A stretch of DNA of 64,000 bases, taken from assembly GCF_041770905.1 (NCBI RefSeq), contig NZ_JBEUWX010000002.1, positions 992,001 through 1,056,000 on the forward strand, given 5' to 3'. The position numbers were made by a program, and so were the translations under genes. Of the stretch, positions 18,568 to 27,700 are shown piece by piece. Origin of the DNA: Propionivibrio hellwigii. Its GTDB lineage: Bacteria > Pseudomonadota > Gammaproteobacteria > Burkholderiales > Rhodocyclaceae. The notes below the pieces were generated by a model. That model was not told the DNA's origin, ran no database searches, and saw nothing but the letters and a program-made list of their open reading frames with translations. Every line of letters starts with the position of its first letter. Position 1 is the first letter of the stretch.

Positions 18568-21500
18568 ATGACAGGACGTTCAGCGGCGCGCCTAGGAGAC
18601 GGGGTATCCCATGGAGTGATCGTGAGCGGCTCCTCGAGCGTCCTGATAGGCGACCAGGGGGCGGTAGCCTGCTCGGTCTGTCCGGGCGGACTACAGGTTG
18701 GCGCCCCGGTCAATCCACAGCTGGGCGCCAAAGTACTGGTTGGAGAAGAAGAACAAGACTTCGCCCTGCCCGGCGCCCTGTCCCTTATCTGGCAAAGGCA
18801 CTACTCCAGCTACGTCAATGCCGAACAGGGCGGCGCCTGCGGTCTGTTCGGCTACGGCTGGAAGAGCGCCCTGGAACTTTCCCTGCATCTGGACACAAAC
18901 GGAGTGAGCCTCTTTGACAGCGCCGGGCGCATCCTCCGCTTCCCGACACCGCTGCACCCGGGAGAAGCCCTCTACAGCCCCAGCGAAGACATCTACCTGC
19001 TGCGCGGCGGTCAAGCCGGCCCTGAGAGCACATCACCGGCACAAGCCCCTGTAGAGGGTCATGGCGTACACCACTTCGGGGAAAGCGCATCCGCGCTACA
19101 GCCCCGTTCCCCCATCCCGGTGGCCAGCGCTACCCTGCCCGCGGCGCGTACCGCCCATGCCGACGCCTCGGTTATACCCATAGCCACAGAGAACGCTTCC
19201 CCCCTTCCGGCCTGGCACAGCCAGTCCCAATGGCATCATGTTCCTGTCGCCTGGGCCGGATCGGACAATCACATCATCGCCAGCGACAGCGACGGGCGCA
19301 TCCTCTGGCACTTCACCCCTGGAGAAGCTGGATACTGGCGTCTGGTTACACGACGCGATCTTATCGGCCGTGAACAGAAGATCCTGTACGCCGAAGACCT
19401 GCCGCCAGAACAGCGCACCCTGCCGCTCAAATGGCAACAGCAGCGCAAACCCGCTGACCGGGTCGACTTGCCCGGTCACCTGCCCTGCCTCATTACGGAC
19501 GGCACAGGCCGGCGCTACCGTCTTCACTACACCTGCCTTGACACCCGGGCCGCCGCTGCCTGGCAACAGGAACACGAGCGGCGATTGCAAGCGCTGGCAC
19601 GGGGAGAGGCCCTGCCGCGCCCGCCGACCGGCCCCGGCCACAATGCCCAGGCCGGCTGGCAGCAGGAGACCGGCATCCGGCTCGAACGCATCGACTGGGA
19701 GAACCCGCCGACCGGCGTTCCCCTGCCCCTGGTGCGCTACGTCTATGACCGTGCCGGCGACCTCATCGGCGTTCATGACCGCAGCGGCAGGCGTGTCCGC
19801 GAATTTGCCTACGCCGCCCACCTGATGAGCGCCCACCGCTATCGCGGCGGCCCCTGGCACCGCTACCGCTACGAAGGCCAGGCCGAGGCATCCGGCACCC
19901 CCCTGCCCGGGGCGCGCGTCATCGAACAGCACAACGAACAGGGCCTGAACTACCGCTTCACCTACCTCTCCGAGCCCCCGTCCCCCGACGGACAGATGCG
20001 CCAACGCACCGAAGTGACCGACAGCCTGGGCCGGCAGGACATCTACCGCTTTACCGGCAGCGGCGGCTTATCCCGTCTGACCGAACACCAGCGCGCCGAC
20101 GGCAGCATCGAGCGCATGGAATACGACAGCTTCGGCCGCCTCACCGCCCTCACCGACCCCCTGGGCGGCACCCGTTATCTGCGCCGTGACGGACAGGGGC
20201 GCATCACCGGCCTGCAAGGCCCGGAAGGCAGTTACAGCCGCGCCCGTTACGACGACGCCGGCCAGCTTGCCGAAACCACCGATGAGGCCGGCCGCACCAC
20301 ACGTTACGCCTACGATGCCTTCGGCCGCCTGAGCCGTATCCATCAGCAAGGGGCCGACCAGGACGAAGAGGCCGCGCTGACCACCCACTACCACTACCCC
20401 GACCCACAGAATGCCCCGCTCACCGCCCATCTGCCCGTCAGCATCATCGATGCCCGCGGCGGCATTCGGCATCTTGCCTACAATGCGGCCGGCCAGCTTG
20501 TCGGCCATACCGACTGCTCGGGGCAGCGCACTGCCTACGCCTACGACCTCTTCGGCGCGCTGACCGAAGAGACCGATGCCCTCGGCCAGCGCACCGCCTA
20601 CCGTTACGACGAAGCCGGTCAGCTGACCGAAACCTGTCTGCCTGACGGATCGCGCCTATGCCAGCAGTGGAACGACTTTGGCCAGATCACCCGTCTCTGG
20701 CAGCAGGATGCCCATGACCAGGCCGTCGCCGGTTCCGAAACCCGCCTCTGCTACGACCTCTGGGGCCGCCTTGTTGAACGCCGGCACGGCGGCCAGCGCA
20801 TCGGCATGCACTACGACGAAGCCGGCCGCCTCATCGAACTGACCAACGAGAACGGCGCGGTCAGCCGCTTCGCCTACGACCTCATGGACCGGCTCATCGA
20901 AGAGACCGGCTTTGACGGCAGAGTACAACGCTACCAGTACGATGCGGCAGGTCATCTCATCGCCCATCACGACGGAGAGGGCCGCCGCCACTGTTACCAG
21001 TGGAACAAGGCCGGTTATCTCACCCGAATCCTGAGCAGCCAGCACGGATCGCAAGGCACCGTCCAGCGCATCGCCCATCTTCACTACGACAAGGCCGGCG
21101 CCTTAAACCGCGTCACGCACGCCCTGCAGCAGCCCGGTCAGGAGACCCCCCGCCTGTGCAGCGAGCTATGCATGGCGTACGATAGCCTCGGACGTCTGAC
21201 CGGAGAAACGCAAAGGCTCTATGCGCAGAGCAACTTCGCGACGGATGGCGCCCCGCCGCCCGTCGAATACGAGCACGCCATTCGCCACACCCTCAACCCG
21301 CTGGGCAGGCGCACCGCCAGCGAGCAGGCCATCTGCCGGGTCGATTACCTGCGCTATGGCGCCGGTCACCTGCATGGCCTCCTCCTGAACGGAGAAGAAG
21401 TCCTCAGCCTTGAACGCGACGCCCTGCACCGGGAAACCCGCCGCCGTTACAAGAACGGCGCCGAACGCATCCAGACATTCACCCTGAGGGGGCAGACCGA

Positions 21501-23682
21501 AGGAGAGCACTGGCAGCTGGGCAATGCCGCCAGCATCCCGGCGCCGCTCATCGGACAGCTCTACAAACGCCGGTATCAGTACGATGCCCTGGGTCAGCTT
21601 ACCGGCCTCACCCAGGGCCAGACCCATCCCCAAGTCCTGCATTACGCCTACGATGCATCCGGCCGGCTCATTGGGGAGACCGGCAGCGGCCCTTCCGGCC
21701 GTGCCCTGCACTGGCATTTCGACCCGGCCGGCAACCGGCTACCGTGGTCGCATCCCGGAGAAGCTGCGGGCGGGCGCACCTACGCCCAATCTCACCCCCA
21801 ATCCCAATTCCAGCCCCAGCCTCAACAACCCCAACTTCAATCACAACTCCAATCCCAATCCCTTCTCCGGGCCGCCGGGCAATCGCCTGTCCGCACACAC
21901 CTTCCACACGTGCCGTCAGACCCCATGATGGCGCCTGTGCAGATAGAGGGAGAGGGGGCGACAGCGGGCAGCATCGCCTGCTGGCCGGACAACCGCATCG
22001 GACACAGCGATGAGGCCGCCTACCGGTACGATGCCCAGGGCAACCGCATCGGCGCCGATTCCCTTAAGGAGGGCGGGCGTCAGGAACTCTTCTACGATGT
22101 CGATAACCGGCTCATTGAAGTGCGTCAGTTCGACGCGCACGGCCGTCCCGCCTACACCAGCATTTACCGTTACGATCCCTTCGGCCGGCGGCTGAGTCAA
22201 ACCGTCATCGCCTACGAAACAACAACCACGCAAACCGCACGCCCCGGAGAAGAAACGCGCCCGGCCAGGCAAACCAGAACAGAAACCAGCGCACCCATCA
22301 TCAACGAACAGACCGCCTACGGCCGGGACGGCGACCTTCAGGAAACACAAACGCTTCAGGCATCACAGGCGCCGCAGGCATTGCAATCATCGCACAGACA
22401 AACGATGCAAACCGCGCAAGCGCCGCAAACCCCGCCGGCGCCCACGGAAACAACCCGAACCACGTATTACGGCTGGGACGGGGATCATCTGGTTCAGATC
22501 AAAAGCCCTACGGGCACAACACACATCGTCTATGAGGATGAATACAGTTTTACTCCGCTCATCGAACTCTACCAACCCGCTTGTGCGCAGCCGGAGGAGC
22601 AAAGCGAAGCGCAAGAAGCCATAGCGCGCGTAATGAACAGCCTTGCACAGCTGGGCAGCGAAGAGGTACGCGAGCTACAGCAACAGATCAAGGCGCAGGC
22701 CGAAAGCATTCTCAGGCAGGGCGGACTCCGGGAAGAGGAGGATGAAGGCGAACGGGAAGGAAAACACGAAGGCGAAGGCAAACACGCGCGCGCCTCAAAC
22801 GCCCTGCAGATCCGTTACTTTCACTGTAACCAGATCGGCGCGCCGCTGGCTTTGACCGACGACAAGGGACAGGTCATCTGGGCGGCACGCTACGACCCCT
22901 GGGGCAACATCGAGGAAGCGTTTAACGCCGACCCCGAACACTTCGAGCAGACGCTGCGCTTGCCGGGGCAGCAACACGATAAAGCCACCGGCCTGTACTA
23001 TAACCGCCACCGCTTCTACGACCCCAGGCTGGGCGCTTATATCAGCCAGGATCCGATCGGGTTGGCAGGTGGAATGCAGCCCTACAGGTATCCGCATAAT
23101 CCTTTCGGGGCTATTGATCCGTGGGGGTTGCAGGACATAGCCGGACTCATTCAATCTTCATTTGCTGGCGTAGCAGATCAAGTATCACTTGGTATGCATA
23201 TGGCACAACAAGGGGCAACTCCAGCCCAGATTTCAGAAGCAATGCACCGTAGTGCAATCGGTTATAGAGCACCAGTAGGTTTAAACGGTACATTATCTGT
23301 TGAAGCCAATATTGGGGGACACGTTATGGCGGGAGGAAATGGCAGTATTGGTCTTGCTATTGGGAAAAATAGACATGAATTTATACCAAGAGTATGTGCT
23401 TATATCACGACATGCCAAACAATAGGCCCTGGTGCAAGTGGAGGGATTGGGGTAAATGGGCTATTAACCAATGCACCTCCTTCATCTGGTGTAACATTTC
23501 ATGCCGGTTTATTTGGCGAGGGTGGAGTTCTTGGGAAAGGAAGCATGAGTGTGCTGACTGAGATATCAAAGCCTAGCAACATTACATTATCAGGGGGACT
23601 TGGATTAGGTGGTGGTACTAGCGGTGGTTTAATGACATGTCAACAATACACATTATGCACACCAGGATGCAAAAAGGATTAA
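18568..23682 (+). CDS. Rhs effector 1: PAAR-like + DUF6531 + RHS core with a glycine-rich unknown tip
   Basis: The 1704-residue Rhs effector starts at ATG 18568, preceded by GAGGT; an in-frame TTG that overlaps the vgrG stop is less likely. Order: PAAR-like domain (SAARLGDGVSHGVIVSGSSS, about 3-60), DUF6531 (FALPGALSLIWQRHYSSY), many YD/RHS repeats (for example GRTTRYAYDAFGRL), a Gln/Pro-rich linker near 1075-1100, and the conserved end YYNRHRFYDPRLGAYISQDP to DPWGL at residue 1521. In Rhs proteins the shell encloses the tip, which is freed near DPxGL. The tip (1522-1704) is Gly-rich and hydrophobic with a Cys-rich end (TCQQYTLCTPGC). I do not recognise its activity; pore formation is a guess. 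No EagR-type chaperone gene is nearby, and the N-terminus lacks transmembrane segments. Confidence 0.95.
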   Translation: MTGRSAARLGDGVSHGVIVSGSSSVLIGDQGAVACSVCPGGLQVGAPVNPQLGAKVLVGEEEQDFALPGALSLIWQRHYSSYVNAEQGGACGLFGYGWKSALELSLHLDTNGVSLFDSAGRILRFPTPLHPGEALYSPSEDIYLLRGGQAGPESTSPAQAPVEGHGVHHFGESASALQPRSPIPVASATLPAARTAHADASVIPIATENASPLPAWHSQSQWHHVPVAWAGSDNHIIASDSDGRILWHFTPGEAGYWRLVTRRDLIGREQKILYAEDLPPEQRTLPLKWQQQRKPADRVDLPGHLPCLITDGTGRRYRLHYTCLDTRAAAAWQQEHERRLQALARGEALPRPPTGPGHNAQAGWQQETGIRLERIDWENPPTGVPLPLVRYVYDRAGDLIGVHDRSGRRVREFAYAAHLMSAHRYRGGPWHRYRYEGQAEASGTPLPGARVIEQHNEQGLNYRFTYLSEPPSPDGQMRQRTEVTDSLGRQDIYRFTGSGGLSRLTEHQRADGSIERMEYDSFGRLTALTDPLGGTRYLRRDGQGRITGLQGPEGSYSRARYDDAGQLAETTDEAGRTTRYAYDAFGRLSRIHQQGADQDEEAALTTHYHYPDPQNAPLTAHLPVSIIDARGGIRHLAYNAAGQLVGHTDCSGQRTAYAYDLFGALTEETDALGQRTAYRYDEAGQLTETCLPDGSRLCQQWNDFGQITRLWQQDAHDQAVAGSETRLCYDLWGRLVERRHGGQRIGMHYDEAGRLIELTNENGAVSRFAYDLMDRLIEETGFDGRVQRYQYDAAGHLIAHHDGEGRRHCYQWNKAGYLTRILSSQHGSQGTVQRIAHLHYDKAGALNRVTHALQQPGQETPRLCSELCMAYDSLGRLTGETQRLYAQSNFATDGAPPPVEYEHAIRHTLNPLGRRTASEQAICRVDYLRYGAGHLHGLLLNGEEVLSLERDALHRETRRRYKNGAERIQTFTLRGQTEGEHWQLGNAASIPAPLIGQLYKRRYQYDALGQLTGLTQGQTHPQVLHYAYDASGRLIGETGSGPSGRALHWHFDPAGNRLPWSHPGEAAGGRTYAQSHPQSQFQPQPQQPQLQSQLQSQSLLRAAGQSPVRTHLPHVPSDPMMAPVQIEGEGATAGSIACWPDNRIGHSDEAAYRYDAQGNRIGADSLKEGGRQELFYDVDNRLIEVRQFDAHGRPAYTSIYRYDPFGRRLSQTVIAYETTTTQTARPGEETRPARQTRTETSAPIINEQTAYGRDGDLQETQTLQASQAPQALQSSHRQTMQTAQAPQTPPAPTETTRTTYYGWDGDHLVQIKSPTGTTHIVYEDEYSFTPLIELYQPACAQPEEQSEAQEAIARVMNSLAQLGSEEVRELQQQIKAQAESILRQGGLREEEDEGEREGKHEGEGKHARASNALQIRYFHCNQIGAPLALTDDKGQVIWAARYDPWGNIEEAFNADPEHFEQTLRLPGQQHDKATGLYYNRHRFYDPRLGAYISQDPIGLAGGMQPYRYPHNPFGAIDPWGLQDIAGLIQSSFAGVADQVSLGMHMAQQGATPAQISEAMHRSAIGYRAPVGLNGTLSVEANIGGHVMAGGNGSIGLAIGKNRHEFIPRVCAYITTCQTIGPGASGGIGVNGLLTNAPPSSGVTFHAGLFGEGGVLGKGSMSVLTEISKPSNITLSGGLGLGGGTSGGLMTCQQYTLCTPGCKKD

Positions 23683-23686
23683 GTTA

Positions 23687-24133
23687 ATGAAAAATATTCT
23701 CTTAACTATTGCTTTTTCTTTTGTGGTATTTATTTCCTCATGCAGCCAGCAAGAGTTTGATATAAACAAGATTGATGCCGTAGTATCTGACTTTCATGAA
23801 AGTTACAACAAGAAAAAAGATTCTGAGATTTATGACAAATCAAATCAAGGAATGAAAAATGCAATCAGCAAAGATGAGTTTATTAAAACTTTTAATTTGC
23901 TTTATAAAGTTCTTGGGGAAATAAAAAAATCTTCTTTAACTGGCGTAACAAAAACAACCAATTCAAAAGGAGAGTCCGTAGTTGCGGCGCAATATACCTC
24001 TGAATTTTCCAAAGGTACAGGAATTGAAACTTTCATATTAATTCAAAATAATAATTCATATGAAATTTTCCAATGGAATATCAACTCTGATGAGTTAATA
24101 AAAGGAATAGTTGAACAAGCTTCAAAAGACTAA
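23687..24133 (+). CDS. Lipoprotein, probable immunity to the Rhs1 tip
   Basis: A 148-residue predicted lipoprotein: signal peptide with lipobox ISSC (Cys19), then an alpha+beta mature part (VVSDFHESYNKKKDSEIYDK, FIKTFNLLYKVLGEIKKSSL, YTSEFSKGTGIETFILIQ). This pattern resembles small DUF4019/DUF3887-like lipoproteins, but I cannot confirm it. The ATG lies 4 bases after the rhs1 stop, the standard immunity position. An envelope location suggests the Rhs1 tip acts in the periplasm or on the inner membrane from outside. It is AT-rich like the tip and unlike the core. Confidence 0.75.
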   Translation: MKNILLTIAFSFVVFISSCSQQEFDINKIDAVVSDFHESYNKKKDSEIYDKSNQGMKNAISKDEFIKTFNLLYKVLGEIKKSSLTGVTKTTNSKGESVVAAQYTSEFSKGTGIETFILIQNNNSYEIFQWNINSDELIKGIVEQASKD

Positions 24134-24183
24134 CAGTCCAGTTTTTAAGCTAATTTTTTATATTAATTTTTTTATGACTGTCT

Positions 24184-24255
24184 GGAACGGTTGGTGGCTC
24201 AGTTGCCGCAACCGCCTATGAGGCGCTGACCTGTACTGACAAGTGCAATAAATAA
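24184..24255 (+). pseudogene. Tail-only remnant of a pore-like toxin tip
   Basis: The stretch encodes GTVGGSVAATAYEALTCTDK and ends at TAA 24253-24255. It equals the end of the longer remnant at 54594-54785. The GxxxG-like run followed by a Cys-rich end suggests a membrane-active tip. It is the left end of a 5.1-kb repeat shared with 54714-59830. Confidence 0.7.
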
Positions 24256-24258
24256 TCT

Positions 24259-24747
24259 ATGACTGTCATGAATAATGATGTAGTAATGATTAGAGCCTAT
24301 TTGGGTGGTCGATGGTTTTTTTATACATTTTTTCTTATATTTAATATTATATTAATAATAGGGGCATTTAAATTTGAGTTTAGAAGAAAAGAAACAATTG
24401 AAATAGGGAAGTTTTTTATTGCAATGAATTTGGTCACCGTATATGTAATATATATACTGGAAGCCTTTAAAATCCAGTATAACCAGACCTTTTTCAGTTA
24501 CCGCAGTTCATTTCAGAGACATTATCGCGACATTTCTTACTCACAGATTGAGCGGTTATGGATTGAGTTTGAACGCAAGCCGTTCCAGGCGCTGGACACG
24601 CTAAAGGTGCGCCTGAAAGACGGCCGGATTATCAAGATTACCCGAACAGCCTTCCCACAACCGGCTTACCGCAATTTTGAGCAGATGCTTCAGGAGAGAA
24701 CAGGACTGAAGATCAAGGGACACTCGCCCCTGGTGGCTAAACCATGA
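24259..24747 (+). CDS. Two-TM membrane protein with PH-like cytoplasmic domain, candidate immunity
   Basis: The 162-residue product has two N-terminal membrane segments (about 14-36 and 50-70) and a soluble C-terminal domain of about 85 residues. That domain resembles bacterial PH-like folds in pattern: SYSQIERLWIEFERKP, TLKVRLKDGRIIKITR, NFEQMLQERTGLK. It starts 4 bases after a toxin-tail stop, the immunity position. An identical copy lies at 54789-55277. A third gene at 37836-38315 shares only the last 90 or so residues, joined to a different N-terminus. In all three cases a full rhs gene follows 48 bases later. Function as immunity to the pore-like tip is inference. Confidence 0.65.
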   Translation: MTVMNNDVVMIRAYLGGRWFFYTFFLIFNIILIIGAFKFEFRRKETIEIGKFFIAMNLVTVYVIYILEAFKIQYNQTFFSYRSSFQRHYRDISYSQIERLWIEFERKPFQALDTLKVRLKDGRIIKITRTAFPQPAYRNFEQMLQERTGLKIKGHSPLVAKP

Positions 24748-24795
24748 TTTAATATCATTATCTGATTTAGCCAGATACCAGAAAGGAAATGGCCT

Positions 24796-27700
24796 ATGGG
24801 ACGTTCAGCGGCGCGCCTAGGAGACGGGGTATCACACGGAGTGATCGTGAGCGGCTCCTCGAGCGTCCTGATAGGAGACCAGGGGGCGGTAGCCTGCTCG
24901 GTCTGTCCGGGCGGACTACAGGTTGGCGCCCCGGTCAATCCACAGCTGGGCGCCAAAGTACTGGTTGGAGAAGAAGAACAAGACTTCGCCCTGCCCGGCG
25001 CCCTGTCCCTTATCTGGCAAAGGCACTACTCCAGCTACGTCAATGCCGAACAGGGCGGCGCCTGCGGTCTGTTCGGCTACGGCTGGAAGAGCGCCCTGGA
25101 ACTTTCCCTGCATCTGGACACAAACGGAGTGAGCCTCTTTGACAGCGCCGGGCGCATCCTCCGCTTCCCGACACCGCTGCACCCGGGAGAAGCCCTCTAC
25201 AGCCCCAGCGAAGACATCTACCTGCTGCGCGGCGGTCAAGCCGGCCCTGAGAGCACATCACCGGCACAAGCCCCTGTAGAGGGTCATGGCGTACACCACT
25301 TCGGGGAAAGCGCATCCGCGCTACAGCCCCGTTCCCCCATCCCGGTGGCCAGCGCTACCCTGCCCGCGGCGCGTACCGCCCATGCCGACGCCTCGGTTAT
25401 ACCCATAGCCACAGAGAACGCTTCCCCCCTTCCGGCCTGGCACAGCCAGTCCCAATGGCATCATGTTCCTGTCGCCTGGGCCGGATCGGACAATCACATC
25501 ATCGCCAGCGACAGCGACGGGCGCATCCTCTGGCACTTCACCCCTGGAGAAGCTGGATACTGGCGTCTGGTTACACGACGCGATCTTATCGGCCGTGAAC
25601 AGAAGATCCTGTACGCCGAAGACCTGCCGCCAGAACAGCGCACCCTGCCGCTCAAATGGCAACAGCAGCGCAAACCCGCTGACCGGGTCGACTTGCCCGG
25701 TCACCTGCCCTGCCTCATTACGGACGGCACAGGCCGGCGCTACCGTCTTCACTACACCTGCCTTGACACCCGGGCCGCCGCTGCCTGGCAACAGGAACAC
25801 GAGCGGCGATTGCAAGCGCTGGCACGGGGAGAGGCCCTGCCGCGCCCGCCGACCGGCCCCGGCCACAATGCCCAGGCCGGCTGGCAGCAGGAGACCGGCA
25901 TCCGGCTCGAACGCATCGACTGGGAGAACCCGCCGACCGGCGTTCCCCTGCCCCTGGTGCGCTACGTCTATGACCGTGCCGGCGACCTCATCGGCGTTCA
26001 TGACCGCAGCGGCAGGCGTGTCCGCGAATTTGCCTACGCCGCCCACCTGATGAGCGCCCACCGCTATCGCGGCGGCCCCTGGCACCGCTACCGCTACGAA
26101 GGCCAGGCCGAGGCATCCGGCACCCCCCTGCCCGGGGCGCGCGTCATCGAACAGCACAACGAACAGGGCCTGAACTACCGCTTCACCTACCTCTCCGAGC
26201 CCCCGTCCCCCGACGGACAGATGCGCCAACGCACCGAAGTGACCGACAGCCTGGGCCGGCAGGACATCTACCGCTTTACCGGCAGCGGCGGCTTATCCCG
26301 TCTGACCGAACACCAGCGCGCCGACGGCAGCATCGAGCGCATGGAATACGACAGCTTCGGCCGCCTCACCGCCCTCACCGACCCCCTGGGCGGCACCCGT
26401 TATCTGCGCCGTGACGGACAGGGGCGCATCACCGGCCTGCAAGGCCCGGAAGGCAGTTACAGCCGCGCCCGTTACGACGACGCCGGCCAGCTTGCCGAAA
26501 CCACCGATGAGGCCGGCCGCACCACACGTTACGCCTACGATGCCTTCGGCCGCCTGAGCCGTATCCATCAGCAAGGGGCCGACCAGGACGAAGAGGCCGC
26601 GCTGACCACCCACTACCACTACCCCGACCCACAGAATGCCCCGCTCACCGCCCATCTGCCCGTCAGCATCATCGATGCCCGCGGCGGCATTCGGCATCTT
26701 GCCTACAATGCGGCCGGCCAGCTTGTCGGCCATACCGACTGCTCGGGGCAGCGCACTGCCTACGCCTACGACCTCTTCGGCGCGCTGACCGAAGAGACCG
26801 ATGCCCTCGGCCAGCGCACCGCCTACCGTTACGACGAAGCCGGTCAGCTGACCGAAACCTGTCTGCCTGACGGATCGCGCCTATGCCAGCAGTGGAACGA
26901 CTTTGGCCAGATCACCCGTCTCTGGCAGCAGGATGCCCATGACCAGGCCGTCGCCGGTTCCGAAACCCGCCTCTGCTACGACCTCTGGGGCCGCCTTGTT
27001 GAACGCCGGCACGGCGGCCAGCGCATCGGCATGCACTACGACGAAGCCGGCCGCCTCATCGAACTGACCAACGAGAACGGCGCGGTCAGCCGCTTCGCCT
27101 ACGACCTCATGGACCGGCTCATCGAAGAGACCGGCTTTGACGGCAGAGTACAACGCTACCAGTACGATGCGGCAGGTCATCTCATCGCCCATCACGACGG
27201 AGAGGGCCGCCGCCACTGTTACCAGTGGAACAAGGCCGGTTATCTCACCCGAATCCTGAGCAGCCAGCACGGATCGCAAGGCACCGTCCAGCGCATCGCC
27301 CATCTTCACTACGACAAGGCCGGCGCCTTAAACCGCGTCACGCACGCCCTGCAGCAGCCCGGTCAGGAGACCCCCCGCCTGTGCAGCGAGCTATGCATGG
27401 CGTACGATAGCCTCGGACGTCTGACCGGAGAAACGCAAAGGCTCTATGCGCAGAGCAACTTCGCGACGGATGGCGCCCCGCCGCCCGTCGAATACGAGCA
27501 CGCCATTCGCCACACCCTCAACCCGCTGGGCAGGCGCACCGCCAGCGAGCAGGCCATCTGCCGGGTCGATTACCTGCGCTATGGCGCCGGTCACCTGCAT
27601 GGCCTCCTCCTGAACGGAGAAGAAGTCCTCAGCCTTGAACGCGACGCCCTGCACCGGGAAACCCGCCGCCGTTACAAGAACGGCGCCGAACGCATCCAGA

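Noticed and set aside
19096..20004. A 302-codon minus-strand frame inside rhs1, repeated in every rhs copy
   Set aside because: It lies wholly antisense to a clear RHS core; GC-rich repeats create long open antisense frames. Repetition only reflects core identity.
21780..21870. Short CAATCCCAATTC-like tandem repeats in rhs cores, considered as a repeat array
   Set aside because: They encode the Gln/Pro/Ser-rich linker of the Rhs protein in frame; spacing is irregular and unlike a CRISPR array.
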